Source of the DNA: Solirubrobacterales bacterium
GTDB lineage: Bacteria > Actinomycetota > Thermoleophilia > Solirubrobacterales > Solirubrobacteraceae
NCBI GenBank assembly: GCA_027315255.1
Contig: DAHUYL010000126.1
Location: forward strand, 1 to 64,000
DNA length: 64,000 nt
Reading direction: 5' to 3'
Below the pieces are notes generated by a model. The model saw nothing but the letters and a program-made list of their open reading frames with translations. It did no database searches and was not told the origin of the DNA. A program made the position numbers and the translations under genes. Shown here piece after piece: positions 30,009-38,937 of this stretch (positions within the stretch are counted from its first letter, which is position 1; each line of letters opens with the position of its first letter).

Positions 30009-30815
30009 CTACGCGACTTCGGTGAACAGCACCTCGTCGGCGGCCAGCAGTTCGCGCAGGCGACGGCGCAGCTGGCCGTGGATCTGGCAGATGCGGCTCT
30101 CGGTCACGCCGAGCGCCTCGCCGATCTCGCGCAGTGTGAGGTTGTGCAGGTACAGCAGCACCGCGACCTGACGCTCGCGCTCGGGCAGCCGCTCGAACGC
30201 GGCGCGGAAGCGCTCCTTGGCGTGGTCGCGCACGGCGCGGCTCTCTGGATCGGCGTCGACGTCGGTCGAGCTGAGCGTGTCGATCCGCTCGATCGTGGTG
30301 TCGTCGTCACCGAGCACGAGCACGTTCAGCGAGCCGACCTCGGCACGCTGGATGTCGCCGAGACGGCGGTCGAGATCGTCGGTCGAGAGGCCGACGGCGT
30401 CGGACAGCTCCGCCCGCGTCGGGGCCCGCCCGTAGAGCGCGATGAACCGCTCACGCGCGCGGGAGATGTCACGTTCCCAGCGCCGCAGCGAGCGGGGTGC
30501 CCAGTCGTTGCGGCGCAACTCGTCGAGCACGGCGCCGTGGATCCGGGTCCAGGCGAACTGCTCGAGCGTCGCGCCCCGTTCCGGGTCGTAGCGGTCGATC
30601 GAGCGCATCAGGGCTTCGAGCCCGCACGAGATGAAGTCCTCCACCTCGCACCGGGCCGGGATCTCGCGCACCTTCCGGTAGACGATGTACTTCACCATCG
30701 GGGCGAGCGTGAGAACGAGCCGGTCGCGTACCCGCGGGTCGCCGGACTCCCGGTAGTCCTCCCACAGCTTTTGAACGGACTCGCTCGATGCCCGTTCAGA
30801 CTTGACTCGCGTCAC
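30009..30815 (-). CDS. fliA: RNA polymerase sigma factor for flagellar operon (sigma28)
   Basis: LAPMVKYIVYRKVREIPARCEVEDFISCGLEALMRSIDRYDPERGATLEQFAWTRIHGAVLDELR...LTLREIGEALGVTESRICQIHGQLRRRLR. Confidence 0.95.
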   Translation of the reverse strand: MTRVKSERASSESVQKLWEDYRESGDPRVRDRLVLTLAPMVKYIVYRKVREIPARCEVEDFISCGLEALMRSIDRYDPERGATLEQFAWTRIHGAVLDELRRNDWAPRSLRRWERDISRARERFIALYGRAPTRAELSDAVGLSTDDLDRRLGDIQRAEVGSLNVLVLGDDDTTIERIDTLSSTDVDADPESRAVRDHAKERFRAAFERLPERERQVAVLLYLHNLTLREIGEALGVTESRICQIHGQLRRRLRELLAADEVLFTEVA

Positions 30816-30859
30816 TTAGGTCTCCTCACACCACATGCACATTGGAGCTGACCGAACCC

Positions 30860-30887
30860 TTATCGGCGGAGCCAGCGTTCACCTGAA
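30860..30887 (-). promoter_or_regulatory. FliA/sigma28-like promoter for fliA
   Basis: Minus strand TTCAG-N15-GCCGATAA; -10 is an exact consensus match. Confidence 0.65.
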
Positions 30888-30971
30888 CCTGACCATCCGT
30901 CCAAATCGGGTGCAACGGGTCGTTTAGGGTCCTGGACGGACGATCTATGTCGGTCTCGCACGAGCGCGCTG

Positions 30972-31000
30972 CTAAACCCTCCGCGCGATCCTGCCGACTA
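30972..31000 (+). promoter_or_regulatory. FliA/sigma28-like promoter for TPR-glycosyltransferase
   Basis: CTAAA-N16-GCCGACTA. Confidence 0.55.
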
Positions 31001-31050
31001 AGGGTCTGCTCCCTCGTTCCCGAAGGCTGCCCGCCTCCCGGAGGTTCCGC

Positions 31051-33546
31051 ATGGCGCTTCGAATCACCGCCTCATCCCTACCCGCGGCCGAACCCGACGG
31101 CGCCTCGACCCCTGGGCTCGACGCCGATGCCGCCGCTGCGGCGAGGATCGCCGCCACCGGCGCGGCCGCGCTGCGGTCGGGCGACGACGCCACCTACCTC
31201 CGCCAGTTCGAATTGGCCGCCGAGATCGACGACGACAGTCGCCGCTACCAGGCGCGGCGGGCGCTCGTCGAGCATGCGCTGGCGGCGTGTCAGCAAGCGC
31301 CGCGCGCGCGCGTGACCGAGATCCTGGTCGCGCTCGCCTCGGCCGCGATCCGTGCGCTCGAGGCCACTCCGGCCGAGCCGCTGCTGCTCAACTACGCCGG
31401 CGTCGCCCTGTACGAGCTGTGGGCACTCGAGGCAGCCCAGGCGCTGTTCAAGGCGGCGGGCCGGCTCGACCCGGCCGTTCCGCATCTGAGCCGCAACCTG
31501 TCCGAGTGCGCCAAGCGCAAGCGCGCGAACGGGCGCCCGCGGCGTCCGCTGCACGCCGCGCTGCCCGAGCTCGCCCGGCGCGCGCGCTCGGTGGCCACGA
31601 GGGCACGCCCGGCAGAGGGTCTGAAGATCAGCCTGTGCATGATCGTTCGTGACGAGGAGGAGATGCTGCCGCGCTGCCTCGAGGCGGTCGCCCCCGCCGT
31701 CGACGAGATCGTGATCGTCGACACCGGCTCGCAGGACCGCACGATCGAGATCGCGCGCTCGTTCGGCGCCCGCGTGATCGAGCGCGAGTGGACGGGGTCG
31801 TTCTCCGACGCGCGCAACGTCTCGTTCGATCAGGCGACCGGCGACTGGCTGCTTTACCTCGACGCCGACGAGGTGCTCGTCTCCGCCGACATCGAGCGGC
31901 TGCGCGCGCTCAGCGGTCACACCTGGCGAGAGGCGTTCTACTTCGTCGAGACCAACTTCACCGGCACCGAGGACAGCGGCGGCGCGCTCACCCACAGCGC
32001 GTTGCGGATGTTCCGCAACCGCCCGAGCTACCGCTTCTCGGGCAGGCTGCACGAGCAGATCGCCCAGCATCTGCCGGCATACGTCCCGGAGCGCCTGCAT
32101 CAGACGGGCGTCCGAATCGAGCACTACGGCTATCTCGGGGCGGTCCGCGACGCGAAGGAGAAGTCGCGCCGCAACATCGAGCTGCTGAAGGCGCAGATGG
32201 CGGAGAGCCCGCCGACGCCGTTCCTGCACTTCAACCTGGGCTCCGAGCATTTCGCCGCGGGCAACCCGGTCGCCGCGCTGGCCGAGTACGAGCAGGCGTG
32301 GCGGATGATCCTGGCGGAGCCCGGCGAGCGCTACGAGTTCACGCCGTCGCTCGTCTCGCGAATGGTCAAGGCGCTGCGCGCCTGCGGCCGCAACCAGGAC
32401 GCGTTTGCGCGCGCGGCCGAAGGACTCCAGCGCTTCCCCGGGTTCACGGACCTGGTCTACGAGCAGGGTGCGGCATGCCTGGCACTCGGCCTCGACGCCG
32501 ACGCCACGGCGCACTTCGAGCGCTGCATCGCGATGGGCGATGCCCCCGCCGGCTACACCGCGCTGGTCGGCTGCGGCACGTATCTGCCGAGGATCACGCT
32601 GGCCGAGATGCACCTGCGCACCGGCGAGGTCGAGCAGGCGCTCGAGCTGCTCGCCTGGTGCGTCGAGCATCACCCCGGGTTCGCAGGCGTGATTCACCCG
32701 TACGCCTCGGCATTGCTGCGCTCGCGCCGCCCGCCGGCCGAGGTGATCGCCGAGATCGAAGCGCGGGTCCCGAAGATGAGCCCGACCGTCTGCTTCATGC
32801 TGGGGGCCGCGCTGTTCGAGTCCGGAGCTGCCGCCGAGGCCGAGGCTCAGTTCCGCTCGGTGGTGGAGCGCCAGCCGAACAGCGGCCCGGCGCGCGTCGC
32901 ATTGGCCGAGACGCTGCTCTACCAGCGACGCTACGGCGAGGGGGCCGACATCGCCGCCGCGCTCGCCGAGGACAGCCCGCTGGTGGCGATGGCGGCGCGC
33001 AGCGAGCTGTTCGGGCGCCTCGCGGGAGGCGAGCTCGATGTCGTCCCGGCGGTGCTCGAGCGGGCCGCACGCGGCGGCCTCGACGCGGCGGAGCGCTCGC
33101 TGTTCGCCAGCTGGCATCAGCGCCTGCGCAATCCGAACGTCGCGCCCGGCACGCAGGTCGCGATTCCCGCAGGCGCGCGCGAGCCGCTCGCGACGATGCT
33201 CGAGGCCGCTCTGCGGGTGCAGGACTTCGAGACCTTCGAGTCGCTGCACGGGCTGCTCGCCGACAGCGACGTCCCCCTCCGCGATCGCCGTGAGCTGCTC
33301 GCCCAGATCTACCTGCGGCGCGGCTACCTGAAGTCGGCGGCGCGCGAATGGATGGCGGTCTGCGATGAGGTGCCCGACCTCTCGGCCCTGATCGGACTCG
33401 GGCGCATCGCCCGCGCCCGCGGGTTGCACGATGCCGCCGCCACGTTCGCGCGCGAGGCGCTCGCGATAGACCCGCGCAACGCGGTCGCGCAGGCACTGCT
33501 GGCCGGGCCGCCAGCGGCTGCCGCACCTCAGCCGCTGGCGGCATAA
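31051..33546 (+). CDS. TPR-containing family 2 glycosyltransferase
   Basis: GLKISLCMIVRDEEEMLPRCLEAVAPAVDEIVIVDTGSQDRTIEIARSFGARVIEREWTGSFSDARNVSFDQATGDWLLYLDADEVL; TPR-like C-terminal half. Confidence 0.9.
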   Translation: MALRITASSLPAAEPDGASTPGLDADAAAAARIAATGAAALRSGDDATYLRQFELAAEIDDDSRRYQARRALVEHALAACQQAPRARVTEILVALASAAIRALEATPAEPLLLNYAGVALYELWALEAAQALFKAAGRLDPAVPHLSRNLSECAKRKRANGRPRRPLHAALPELARRARSVATRARPAEGLKISLCMIVRDEEEMLPRCLEAVAPAVDEIVIVDTGSQDRTIEIARSFGARVIEREWTGSFSDARNVSFDQATGDWLLYLDADEVLVSADIERLRALSGHTWREAFYFVETNFTGTEDSGGALTHSALRMFRNRPSYRFSGRLHEQIAQHLPAYVPERLHQTGVRIEHYGYLGAVRDAKEKSRRNIELLKAQMAESPPTPFLHFNLGSEHFAAGNPVAALAEYEQAWRMILAEPGERYEFTPSLVSRMVKALRACGRNQDAFARAAEGLQRFPGFTDLVYEQGAACLALGLDADATAHFERCIAMGDAPAGYTALVGCGTYLPRITLAEMHLRTGEVEQALELLAWCVEHHPGFAGVIHPYASALLRSRRPPAEVIAEIEARVPKMSPTVCFMLGAALFESGAAAEAEAQFRSVVERQPNSGPARVALAETLLYQRRYGEGADIAAALAEDSPLVAMAARSELFGRLAGGELDVVPAVLERAARGGLDAAERSLFASWHQRLRNPNVAPGTQVAIPAGAREPLATMLEAALRVQDFETFESLHGLLADSDVPLRDRRELLAQIYLRRGYLKSAAREWMAVCDEVPDLSALIGLGRIARARGLHDAAATFAREALAIDPRNAVAQALLAGPPAAAAPQPLAA

Positions 33547-33560
33547 CGGCCGCCAGCGGC
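33531..33560 (+). terminator. strong hairpin spanning the glycosyltransferase stop codon
   Basis: GCCGCTGGCGGC (33531-33542) / GCCGCCAGCGGC (33549-33560); an identical right arm also occurs upstream at 33507-33518. Confidence 0.65.
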
Positions 33561-33618
33561 CCGATCTCCGTAGTAAGAACGGTCGAGGACTGCGGACTGG
33601 ACGCCGACTGGACGCCCG

Positions 33619-33646
33619 CTCAAGTTCGAGCCCGCGGGAGCGATTA
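33619..33646 (+). promoter_or_regulatory. FliA/sigma28-like promoter, flaG-fliD-fliS operon
   Basis: CTCAA-N15-AGCGATTA; ATG 8 nt after the -10. Confidence 0.5.
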
Positions 33647-33653
33647 CTGGGGC

Positions 33654-33998
33654 ATGAGCTTCGACAGCATCGGCGCGGTGAGCCCCGCCCAAGGCACGGG
33701 ACCGACGGGATCAATCAAGCGCCAGCAGACGCAGGCGCCGACCGAGGCGGTCCAGGCCGGCGACGAGGCCGTGGAGGTCGAGACGATGCCGTTCGGACCC
33801 CCGCCCGACGTGAGGAGCGCGTTCGCGGTCGCCTCCGATGCCTATGACCGGCTGCAGGCGAGTGGCCGCCAGGTGCGGTTCGGCGTCGACGCGTCCACCG
33901 GCCGGTTGACGGCCGGGTTGCACGATCTGGAGGGCAACCAACTGACGGCGCTGACGCCCAGCCAGGTGCTCGCGATCGCCGGCGGCGAGCCCGTCTGA
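33654..33998 (+). CDS. flaG: FlaG-like flagellar protein
   Basis: AYDRLQASGRQVRFGVDASTGRLTAGLHDLEGNQLTALTPSQVLAIA, directly upstream of fliD. Confidence 0.75.
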   Translation: MSFDSIGAVSPAQGTGPTGSIKRQQTQAPTEAVQAGDEAVEVETMPFGPPPDVRSAFAVASDAYDRLQASGRQVRFGVDASTGRLTAGLHDLEGNQLTALTPSQVLAIAGGEPV

Positions 33999-34014
33999 CA
34001 GGCAGGTACGAGCG

Positions 34015-35457
34015 ATGTCAGTCACAGGCGGCTCCCTCACCAGCTCCGGCGGGCTGCTCCAGATCCCGGGACTCGCGTCCGGGCTCAACACCAACGCGAT
34101 CATCCAGGCCGAGCTCGCCGTCCAGGAGCAGCCGATCCAGAACATGCAGTACGAGATCCAGGGGATGCAGACGCAGAACACCCAGCTGACCTCGATCCAG
34201 ACCGCCCTGCAGACCGTCCTGACCGACGTGCAGGGGCTCGAGGACCCGGTCATGTTCGCTCCCAGCCAGACGATCTCCTCGAGTAATCCGAGCCTCGTGA
34301 GCGCGGTCTCGAGCGGCTCGGGGACGGCTCCGATCGGCTCCTCGACGCTGTACGTGACTCAGCTCGCCGCCGCCGCGCAGCGGACCTTCACCTTCGCCAG
34401 CCCCAGCTCGACCGACACGATCACGATCGACGGCGCCTCGATCACGCTGGCCGCCGGCTCGACCGTCAGCGAGCTCGCGCAGGCGATCAACAGCGACTCG
34501 GGCCTCGACGTCTACGCGGCGACGACGATCTCGGGCCAGATCGTGCTGTCGGACCGCAGCACCGGATATCAGAGCGGCAGCTACATCCAGGTGTCGGACG
34601 GGACCGGAGCGCTGGTCGAGGACGGCGCGCTTGCGAACGCCGGGCAGAACGCGACGTTCACGCTCAACGGCGTCGCCGGCTCCTCCGCGACCGACACGCT
34701 CGCGAACGTGCTCGCCGGTGGGACGCTGACCCTGAACGGGGTGACCGGGACGAACACACCGGTGACGATCACTGCGCAGCCGCCAGCCGCGAGCGCGTCC
34801 TCGATCGCGGGGAGCGTGCAGCAGTTCGTGTCGGACTACAACAGCGCGATCCAGCAGATCGAGTCGGCGATCAACACCGCCCCGCAATCCGAGACGCAAT
34901 CGTCGAGCTACAACCCCAACGACGGGTCGCTGTTCGGCGACGTCGAGCTCGAGAGCTTCATCGGCGACATGCGCGACGCGATGGTCCAGCCGGGCAGCGG
35001 ACTGCCGACCGGCATGGCCGCGATGTCCGACATCGGCGTGACGACCGGCAGCTCGTCGGGCTCGATCAACCAGTCGGCGGTCAACGGCATCCTGACGCTC
35101 AACACCGGGACGCTCCAGAGCGCGATCGCCTCGAACCCGAGCGGCGTCCAGGCCGTGCTCCAGTCGTGGGCCACGAACCTCAGCTCGATGCTCGAGACCG
35201 AGGCGGGTCCCGGCGGCAACCTGCAGACCCGGATCGACGGCAACGGCACCGAGATCACCGACCTGCAGAACCAGTACGCCCAGATGCAGGCGCTGTACGC
35301 GGCCCGCCAGACGGCGATGCAACAGCAGTGGGCGCACGTCGAGGGCGTGCTTTCGCAATTGCACAGCCAGAGCTCGTCGCTGACCAGCTTCGCCAGCGCG
35401 GCGACCACGTCGTCCTCCTCGTCCTCGACGTCGTCGTCGTCCTCGTCCGGCGGCTAG
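34015..35457 (+). CDS. fliD: flagellar hook-associated protein 2 (filament cap)
   Basis: GLASGLNTNAIIQAELAVQEQPIQNMQ N-term; C-terminal coiled coil; poly-Ser/Thr tail. Confidence 0.93.
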   Translation: MSVTGGSLTSSGGLLQIPGLASGLNTNAIIQAELAVQEQPIQNMQYEIQGMQTQNTQLTSIQTALQTVLTDVQGLEDPVMFAPSQTISSSNPSLVSAVSSGSGTAPIGSSTLYVTQLAAAAQRTFTFASPSSTDTITIDGASITLAAGSTVSELAQAINSDSGLDVYAATTISGQIVLSDRSTGYQSGSYIQVSDGTGALVEDGALANAGQNATFTLNGVAGSSATDTLANVLAGGTLTLNGVTGTNTPVTITAQPPAASASSIAGSVQQFVSDYNSAIQQIESAINTAPQSETQSSSYNPNDGSLFGDVELESFIGDMRDAMVQPGSGLPTGMAAMSDIGVTTGSSSGSINQSAVNGILTLNTGTLQSAIASNPSGVQAVLQSWATNLSSMLETEAGPGGNLQTRIDGNGTEITDLQNQYAQMQALYAARQTAMQQQWAHVEGVLSQLHSQSSSLTSFASAATTSSSSSSTSSSSSSGG

Positions 35458-35536
35458 CCGCGGCCGGCAACCGATCTCGAAGCACGATTCGCGCTCAACC
35501 CGGATCCCGACCCGCCGACTACAGGAAGGAGACCGC

Positions 35537-35923
35537 ATGGCGACCTACGCAGCCACAACCCGCGAGGCATACCAGAAGGCGGCGATCCTGACCGCCTCGC
35601 AGGAGCAGCTGATCGTGCTGCTGTACGACGGCGCCCATCGGTTCCTGTCGCAGGCGGCGATCGCGATGCGCGACGGCGAGATCGAGATGTCCCATCAGCG
35701 GCTGCGGCGCGCCGAGGCGATCATCAACCACCTGCGCGCATCACTCGACTTCGATCGCGGCGGAACGCTAAGCGTGCGGCTGCAGGCGATCTACCTGTTC
35801 TGCGGACGTCACCTCAACGAGGCGCGGCTGCATCGCGACCCCGAGCGGGTCGAGCAGGTCGACGAGCTGCTCGGCCAGCTCCGGGAGGCGTGGGCCCACG
35901 TCGCCAAGCTGGCCGGCGCGTGA
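35537..35923 (+). CDS. fliS: flagellin export chaperone FliS
   Basis: REAYQKAAILTASQEQLIVLLYDGAHRFLSQAAIAMRDGE. Confidence 0.93.
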   Translation: MATYAATTREAYQKAAILTASQEQLIVLLYDGAHRFLSQAAIAMRDGEIEMSHQRLRRAEAIINHLRASLDFDRGGTLSVRLQAIYLFCGRHLNEARLHRDPERVEQVDELLGQLREAWAHVAKLAGA

Positions 35924-36240
35924 TGCACGACGCCGTCCCGTTCGAGCTGCTGGCGAAGATGATCGAGCGCGAGCTCGAGCTAGCCGGCCGCGGCCAGGTC
36001 GAAGAGCTGCACCAGGCCGTCGACGTCCGCGAGCGGTACATGCGGACGCTGCCCGTCCCGGCGCCGCCGGCGGCCCAGCCCGCCGTGGCGCGCGCGACCG
36101 CGCTCCACAACCGGCTGATCATCGAGACCGAGCGCGTCCGCGAGAGCCTCGCCCACTCGCTCGCCGCGGCCCGGTGCGCCCGCCGCGTCGCGAGCACCTA
36201 CGCGCCGGCGACACTGCCTCGCTGGTCGACCTCCGCCTGA
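35923..36240 (+). CDS. hypothetical FliT-position protein
   Basis: ATG overlaps fliS stop; short helical ORF in fliT position; weak similarity only. Confidence 0.5.
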   Translation: MHDAVPFELLAKMIERELELAGRGQVEELHQAVDVRERYMRTLPVPAPPAAQPAVARATALHNRLIIETERVRESLAHSLAAARCARRVASTYAPATLPRWSTSA

Positions 36241-36265
36241 GACCCCGTACCGCGCAGCGCCACCG

Positions 36266-36293
36266 CTCAAGTGGCGCGACCGGGTGCCGATCT
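36266..36293 (+). promoter_or_regulatory. FliA/sigma28-like promoter for HD-GYP gene
   Basis: CTCAA-N15-GCCGATCT; ATG at 36304. Confidence 0.6.
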
Positions 36294-36303
36294 GGATGGG
36301 GTA

Positions 36304-37452
36304 ATGCGGCTGATCGCAACAGCCAGGGCCCAGGAGGGCTCCGAGCTCGGACGGGACGTGCTGGTCGGCCGGCCCGACGGCGTGCCGCTGCTGCGCGCCG
36401 GCGTTCGCGTCACCGCGCGCTACCGCGAGCTGCTGCTGAAGGCCGGGATCTCGGCGATCTACGTCGAGGACGAGGACAGCGCCGGCATCGCGGTCGAGCC
36501 GGTCGTCGACGACGCCACGCGAGCGATCGCGACCCGCGCGGTCTCCTCCGCATACCGCTCCGCGCGCGACGCGGTCGCGGCCGGCAAGCCACTCGAGGCC
36601 GAGGCGGTCGCCTCGCTCGAGGACATCGTCGCCCGGATCATGCGGCAGGTCGACTCCTCGGGCGGGGTCGCGCTCGCGCTCGCCGATCTCGCCTCGGCCG
36701 ACGCCTACACCTTCCAGCATTCGATCGACGTCTGCGCCGTCGGGATCCTGATCGGCCAGCGCTACTACCGCACCAACGGCTGGACCGACTACAAGGGCGA
36801 GCGGCACTTCACCAAGCTCGACGAGCGGCTCTCGACGCTCGGACTCGGGTTGCTGCTGCACGACATCGGCAAGCTCGCGGTCCCGCTCGGGATCCTCAAC
36901 AAGCCCGGCAAGCCGACGCCCGAGGAGTGGACGATCATGAAGACCCACCCGCGGGCGGGCATCGACCTGCTCGAGGGCAGCCAGTGGAGTCCGCTCGTGA
37001 AGGCCGTCGTGCTGCGCCACCACGAGCGCTGGAACGGCTGCGGCTATCCAGATGGCCGGGTCGGCGAGCAGATCCACCAGATGGCGCGGATCGCGGCCGT
37101 CGCCGACGTCTACGACGCGATCACGTCGGAGCGGATGTACGCGGCCGCACGCCCCGCCCACGACGGCGTGCGGGCGATCCTCGAAGGCGCCGGCACGCTG
37201 TTCGACCCCGACGTCGTCGACGCGTTCGCGCGCGTCGTCGCGCCCTACCCGCCGGGCACGACCGTCGAGCTGACCGACGGCCGCACCGGGATCGTCGTGA
37301 GCGTGCCCGATGCGGCGCTGGACCGCCCCGTCGTCCGCGTGCTCGACGGCCCCGACGGGCCATGCGAGATCTCGCTGCTGCTCGAGTCCGGCATCGCAAT
37401 CGCCGGCTGGCACAGCCACGTCGGCGCCGAGCCGGCGGCGGCGCTCGCCTGA
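36304..37452 (+). CDS. HD-GYP domain phosphodiesterase (predicted c-di-GMP)
   Basis: HDIGKLAVPLGILNKPGKPTPEEWTIMKTHPRAGIDLLEG...HHERWNGCGYPDGRVGEQIHQMARIAAVADVYDAITSERMY. Confidence 0.93.
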   Translation: MRLIATARAQEGSELGRDVLVGRPDGVPLLRAGVRVTARYRELLLKAGISAIYVEDEDSAGIAVEPVVDDATRAIATRAVSSAYRSARDAVAAGKPLEAEAVASLEDIVARIMRQVDSSGGVALALADLASADAYTFQHSIDVCAVGILIGQRYYRTNGWTDYKGERHFTKLDERLSTLGLGLLLHDIGKLAVPLGILNKPGKPTPEEWTIMKTHPRAGIDLLEGSQWSPLVKAVVLRHHERWNGCGYPDGRVGEQIHQMARIAAVADVYDAITSERMYAAARPAHDGVRAILEGAGTLFDPDVVDAFARVVAPYPPGTTVELTDGRTGIVVSVPDAALDRPVVRVLDGPDGPCEISLLLESGIAIAGWHSHVGAEPAAALA

Positions 37453-37576
37453 CCCGCGCTTGCCCGCGCCGTGGCTCACCGGTATGTGAGCCACGGCGGT
37501 CCGGCGCATGCGCGCGGATGTCCATCCGACTGGCGCGGTCACGCAGGTCGTCCGGAGGGCGTGCCCCCGATTGGCG

Positions 37577-37605
37577 CTCAAGTAATCGCCGCGCGGAGCC
37601 GATGA
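37577..37605 (+). promoter_or_regulatory. FliA/sigma28-like promoter, flgBC-fliEFGHI operon
   Basis: CTCAA-N16-GCCGATGA. Confidence 0.55.
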
Positions 37606-37676
37606 GTAGAGCGACCCGACGGATCGGGGTCGTATGTGGGCCCAAGGAGGGCGAGACGAAAGGAAGCAACCGTCGA

Positions 37677-38036
37677 ATGTCCCTCCTCGACAACACCCAG
37701 CTGGCGCTTGAGGCCGCAATGAACGGCTCGATGCTTCGCCAGACGCTGCTCACCGGCGATCTCGTCAACGCCAACACGCCCGGCTTCCAGCCACGGGACG
37801 TCAACTTCCAGCAGACGCTGTCGCAGGCGCTGTCACAGGGACAGTCGCCGCAGACGGTGAGCTTCACGCCCTACACGCAGCGACAGACGAACGGACCGAA
37901 CGGCAACGGCGTCGACACCGAGTTGACGAACGCCGAGATCGCCGAGAACAGCCTCCTGTACGACGATCTGACGAAGGTCGCCGCGGCCCGCGAGTCGATC
38001 CTCGAGGCCGCGATGAACGCGAGCCAGGTGCCATGA
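37677..38036 (+). CDS. flgB: flagellar basal-body rod protein FlgB
   Basis: NTQLALEAAMNGSMLRQTLLTGDLVNANTPGFQPRDVNFQ. Confidence 0.92.
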   Translation: MSLLDNTQLALEAAMNGSMLRQTLLTGDLVNANTPGFQPRDVNFQQTLSQALSQGQSPQTVSFTPYTQRQTNGPNGNGVDTELTNAEIAENSLLYDDLTKVAAARESILEAAMNASQVP

Positions 38037-38488
38037 GCTTCTTCGACGCGATCAACATCGCCGCCAGCGGGCTCACAGCCGAACGGGTGCAGATGGACGT
38101 CACGGCAGAGAACCTCGCCAACGCCCAGTCGACCAACAACGGCAACCCGTACAAGCCACAGGCGGTCGAGGTGCAGTCGGTCGGCTCGAACTTCGGCAGC
38201 CAGCTCCAGACCGCGCTCGGTTCCGCCGGCGCCGGCGGCGGCGGCACCGGCCCGACGCCTGGTGGCGTCGAGGTCAGCGGAATCGTCTCCGAGAACGTCG
38301 CCCCGCAGCTCGTCTACGACCCGGGTAACCCGCTGGCGAACAAGCAGGGTTACGTCAAGGAACCCGGCATCCAGCCGGTCACGGAGATGGGCAACCTGAT
38401 CACGGAGTCGACCTCCTACCAGGCCGACGTGACCGCGATGCAGACGGCCAAGTCCATGTACACCGACGCGCTCAACATCCTGCGATGA
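38033..38488 (+). CDS. flgC: flagellar basal-body rod protein FlgC
   Basis: FFDAINIAASGLTAERVQMDVTAENLANAQST...GYVKEPGIQPVTEMGNLITESTSYQADVTAMQTAKSM. Confidence 0.94.
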   Translation: MSFFDAINIAASGLTAERVQMDVTAENLANAQSTNNGNPYKPQAVEVQSVGSNFGSQLQTALGSAGAGGGGTGPTPGGVEVSGIVSENVAPQLVYDPGNPLANKQGYVKEPGIQPVTEMGNLITESTSYQADVTAMQTAKSMYTDALNILR

Positions 38489-38829
38489 TCATCCCGGCGA
38501 TCGGCATCGGGCCGCTCGGACAGAGCGAATGGACCGTCCCAGGCGTCGGTGGCCTCGGCGCGGCCGGCGGTACGGGCGGAGTCGGCGCGACGGGCGCCGG
38601 CGGATCCGGGCAGAGCTTCTCAGGAGCGCTGTCGAACGCGATCAGCTCGCTCGAGAACACGCAGGCCACCGCCACGACGGCCTCCCAGCAGCTGGCGACG
38701 GGCCAGCTGTCGGACCCGACACAGGCGATCACCGCGGTGGAGAACGCGTCGCTGGCGATGAACTTCGCATCGCAGGTCCGCAACTCGATCGACACCGACG
38801 CCACAACGCTGTTCCAGACGCAGGTGTGA
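38485..38829 (+). CDS. fliE: flagellar hook-basal body complex protein FliE
   Basis: SFSGALSNAISSLENTQATATTASQQLATGQLSDPTQAITAVENASLAMNFASQVRN. Confidence 0.9.
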   Translation: MIIPAIGIGPLGQSEWTVPGVGGLGAAGGTGGVGATGAGGSGQSFSGALSNAISSLENTQATATTASQQLATGQLSDPTQAITAVENASLAMNFASQVRNSIDTDATTLFQTQV

Positions 38830-38853
38830 TGACGGACGCTCGCGGCGGCGAGC

Positions 38854-38900
38854 CCCCCGACAACCCCCCCAAAGCATGACAGTCGGGGGCGCAAGCCCCC
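38854..38900 (+). promoter_or_regulatory. mutually exclusive hairpins in fliE-fliF gap
   Basis: CCCCCGAC (38854-38861) can pair with GTCGGGGG (38882-38889), which overlaps the left arm of GGGGGC-GCAA-GCCCCC (38885-38900). Confidence 0.45.
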
Positions 38901-38937
38901 CATCACAAAGCCCGGTTCCCTCCCCCGCTCCCCCTCG

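Noticed and set aside
31078-33714. 878-aa minus-strand ORF
   Set aside because: Antisense shadow of the TPR-glycosyltransferase; no domain motifs
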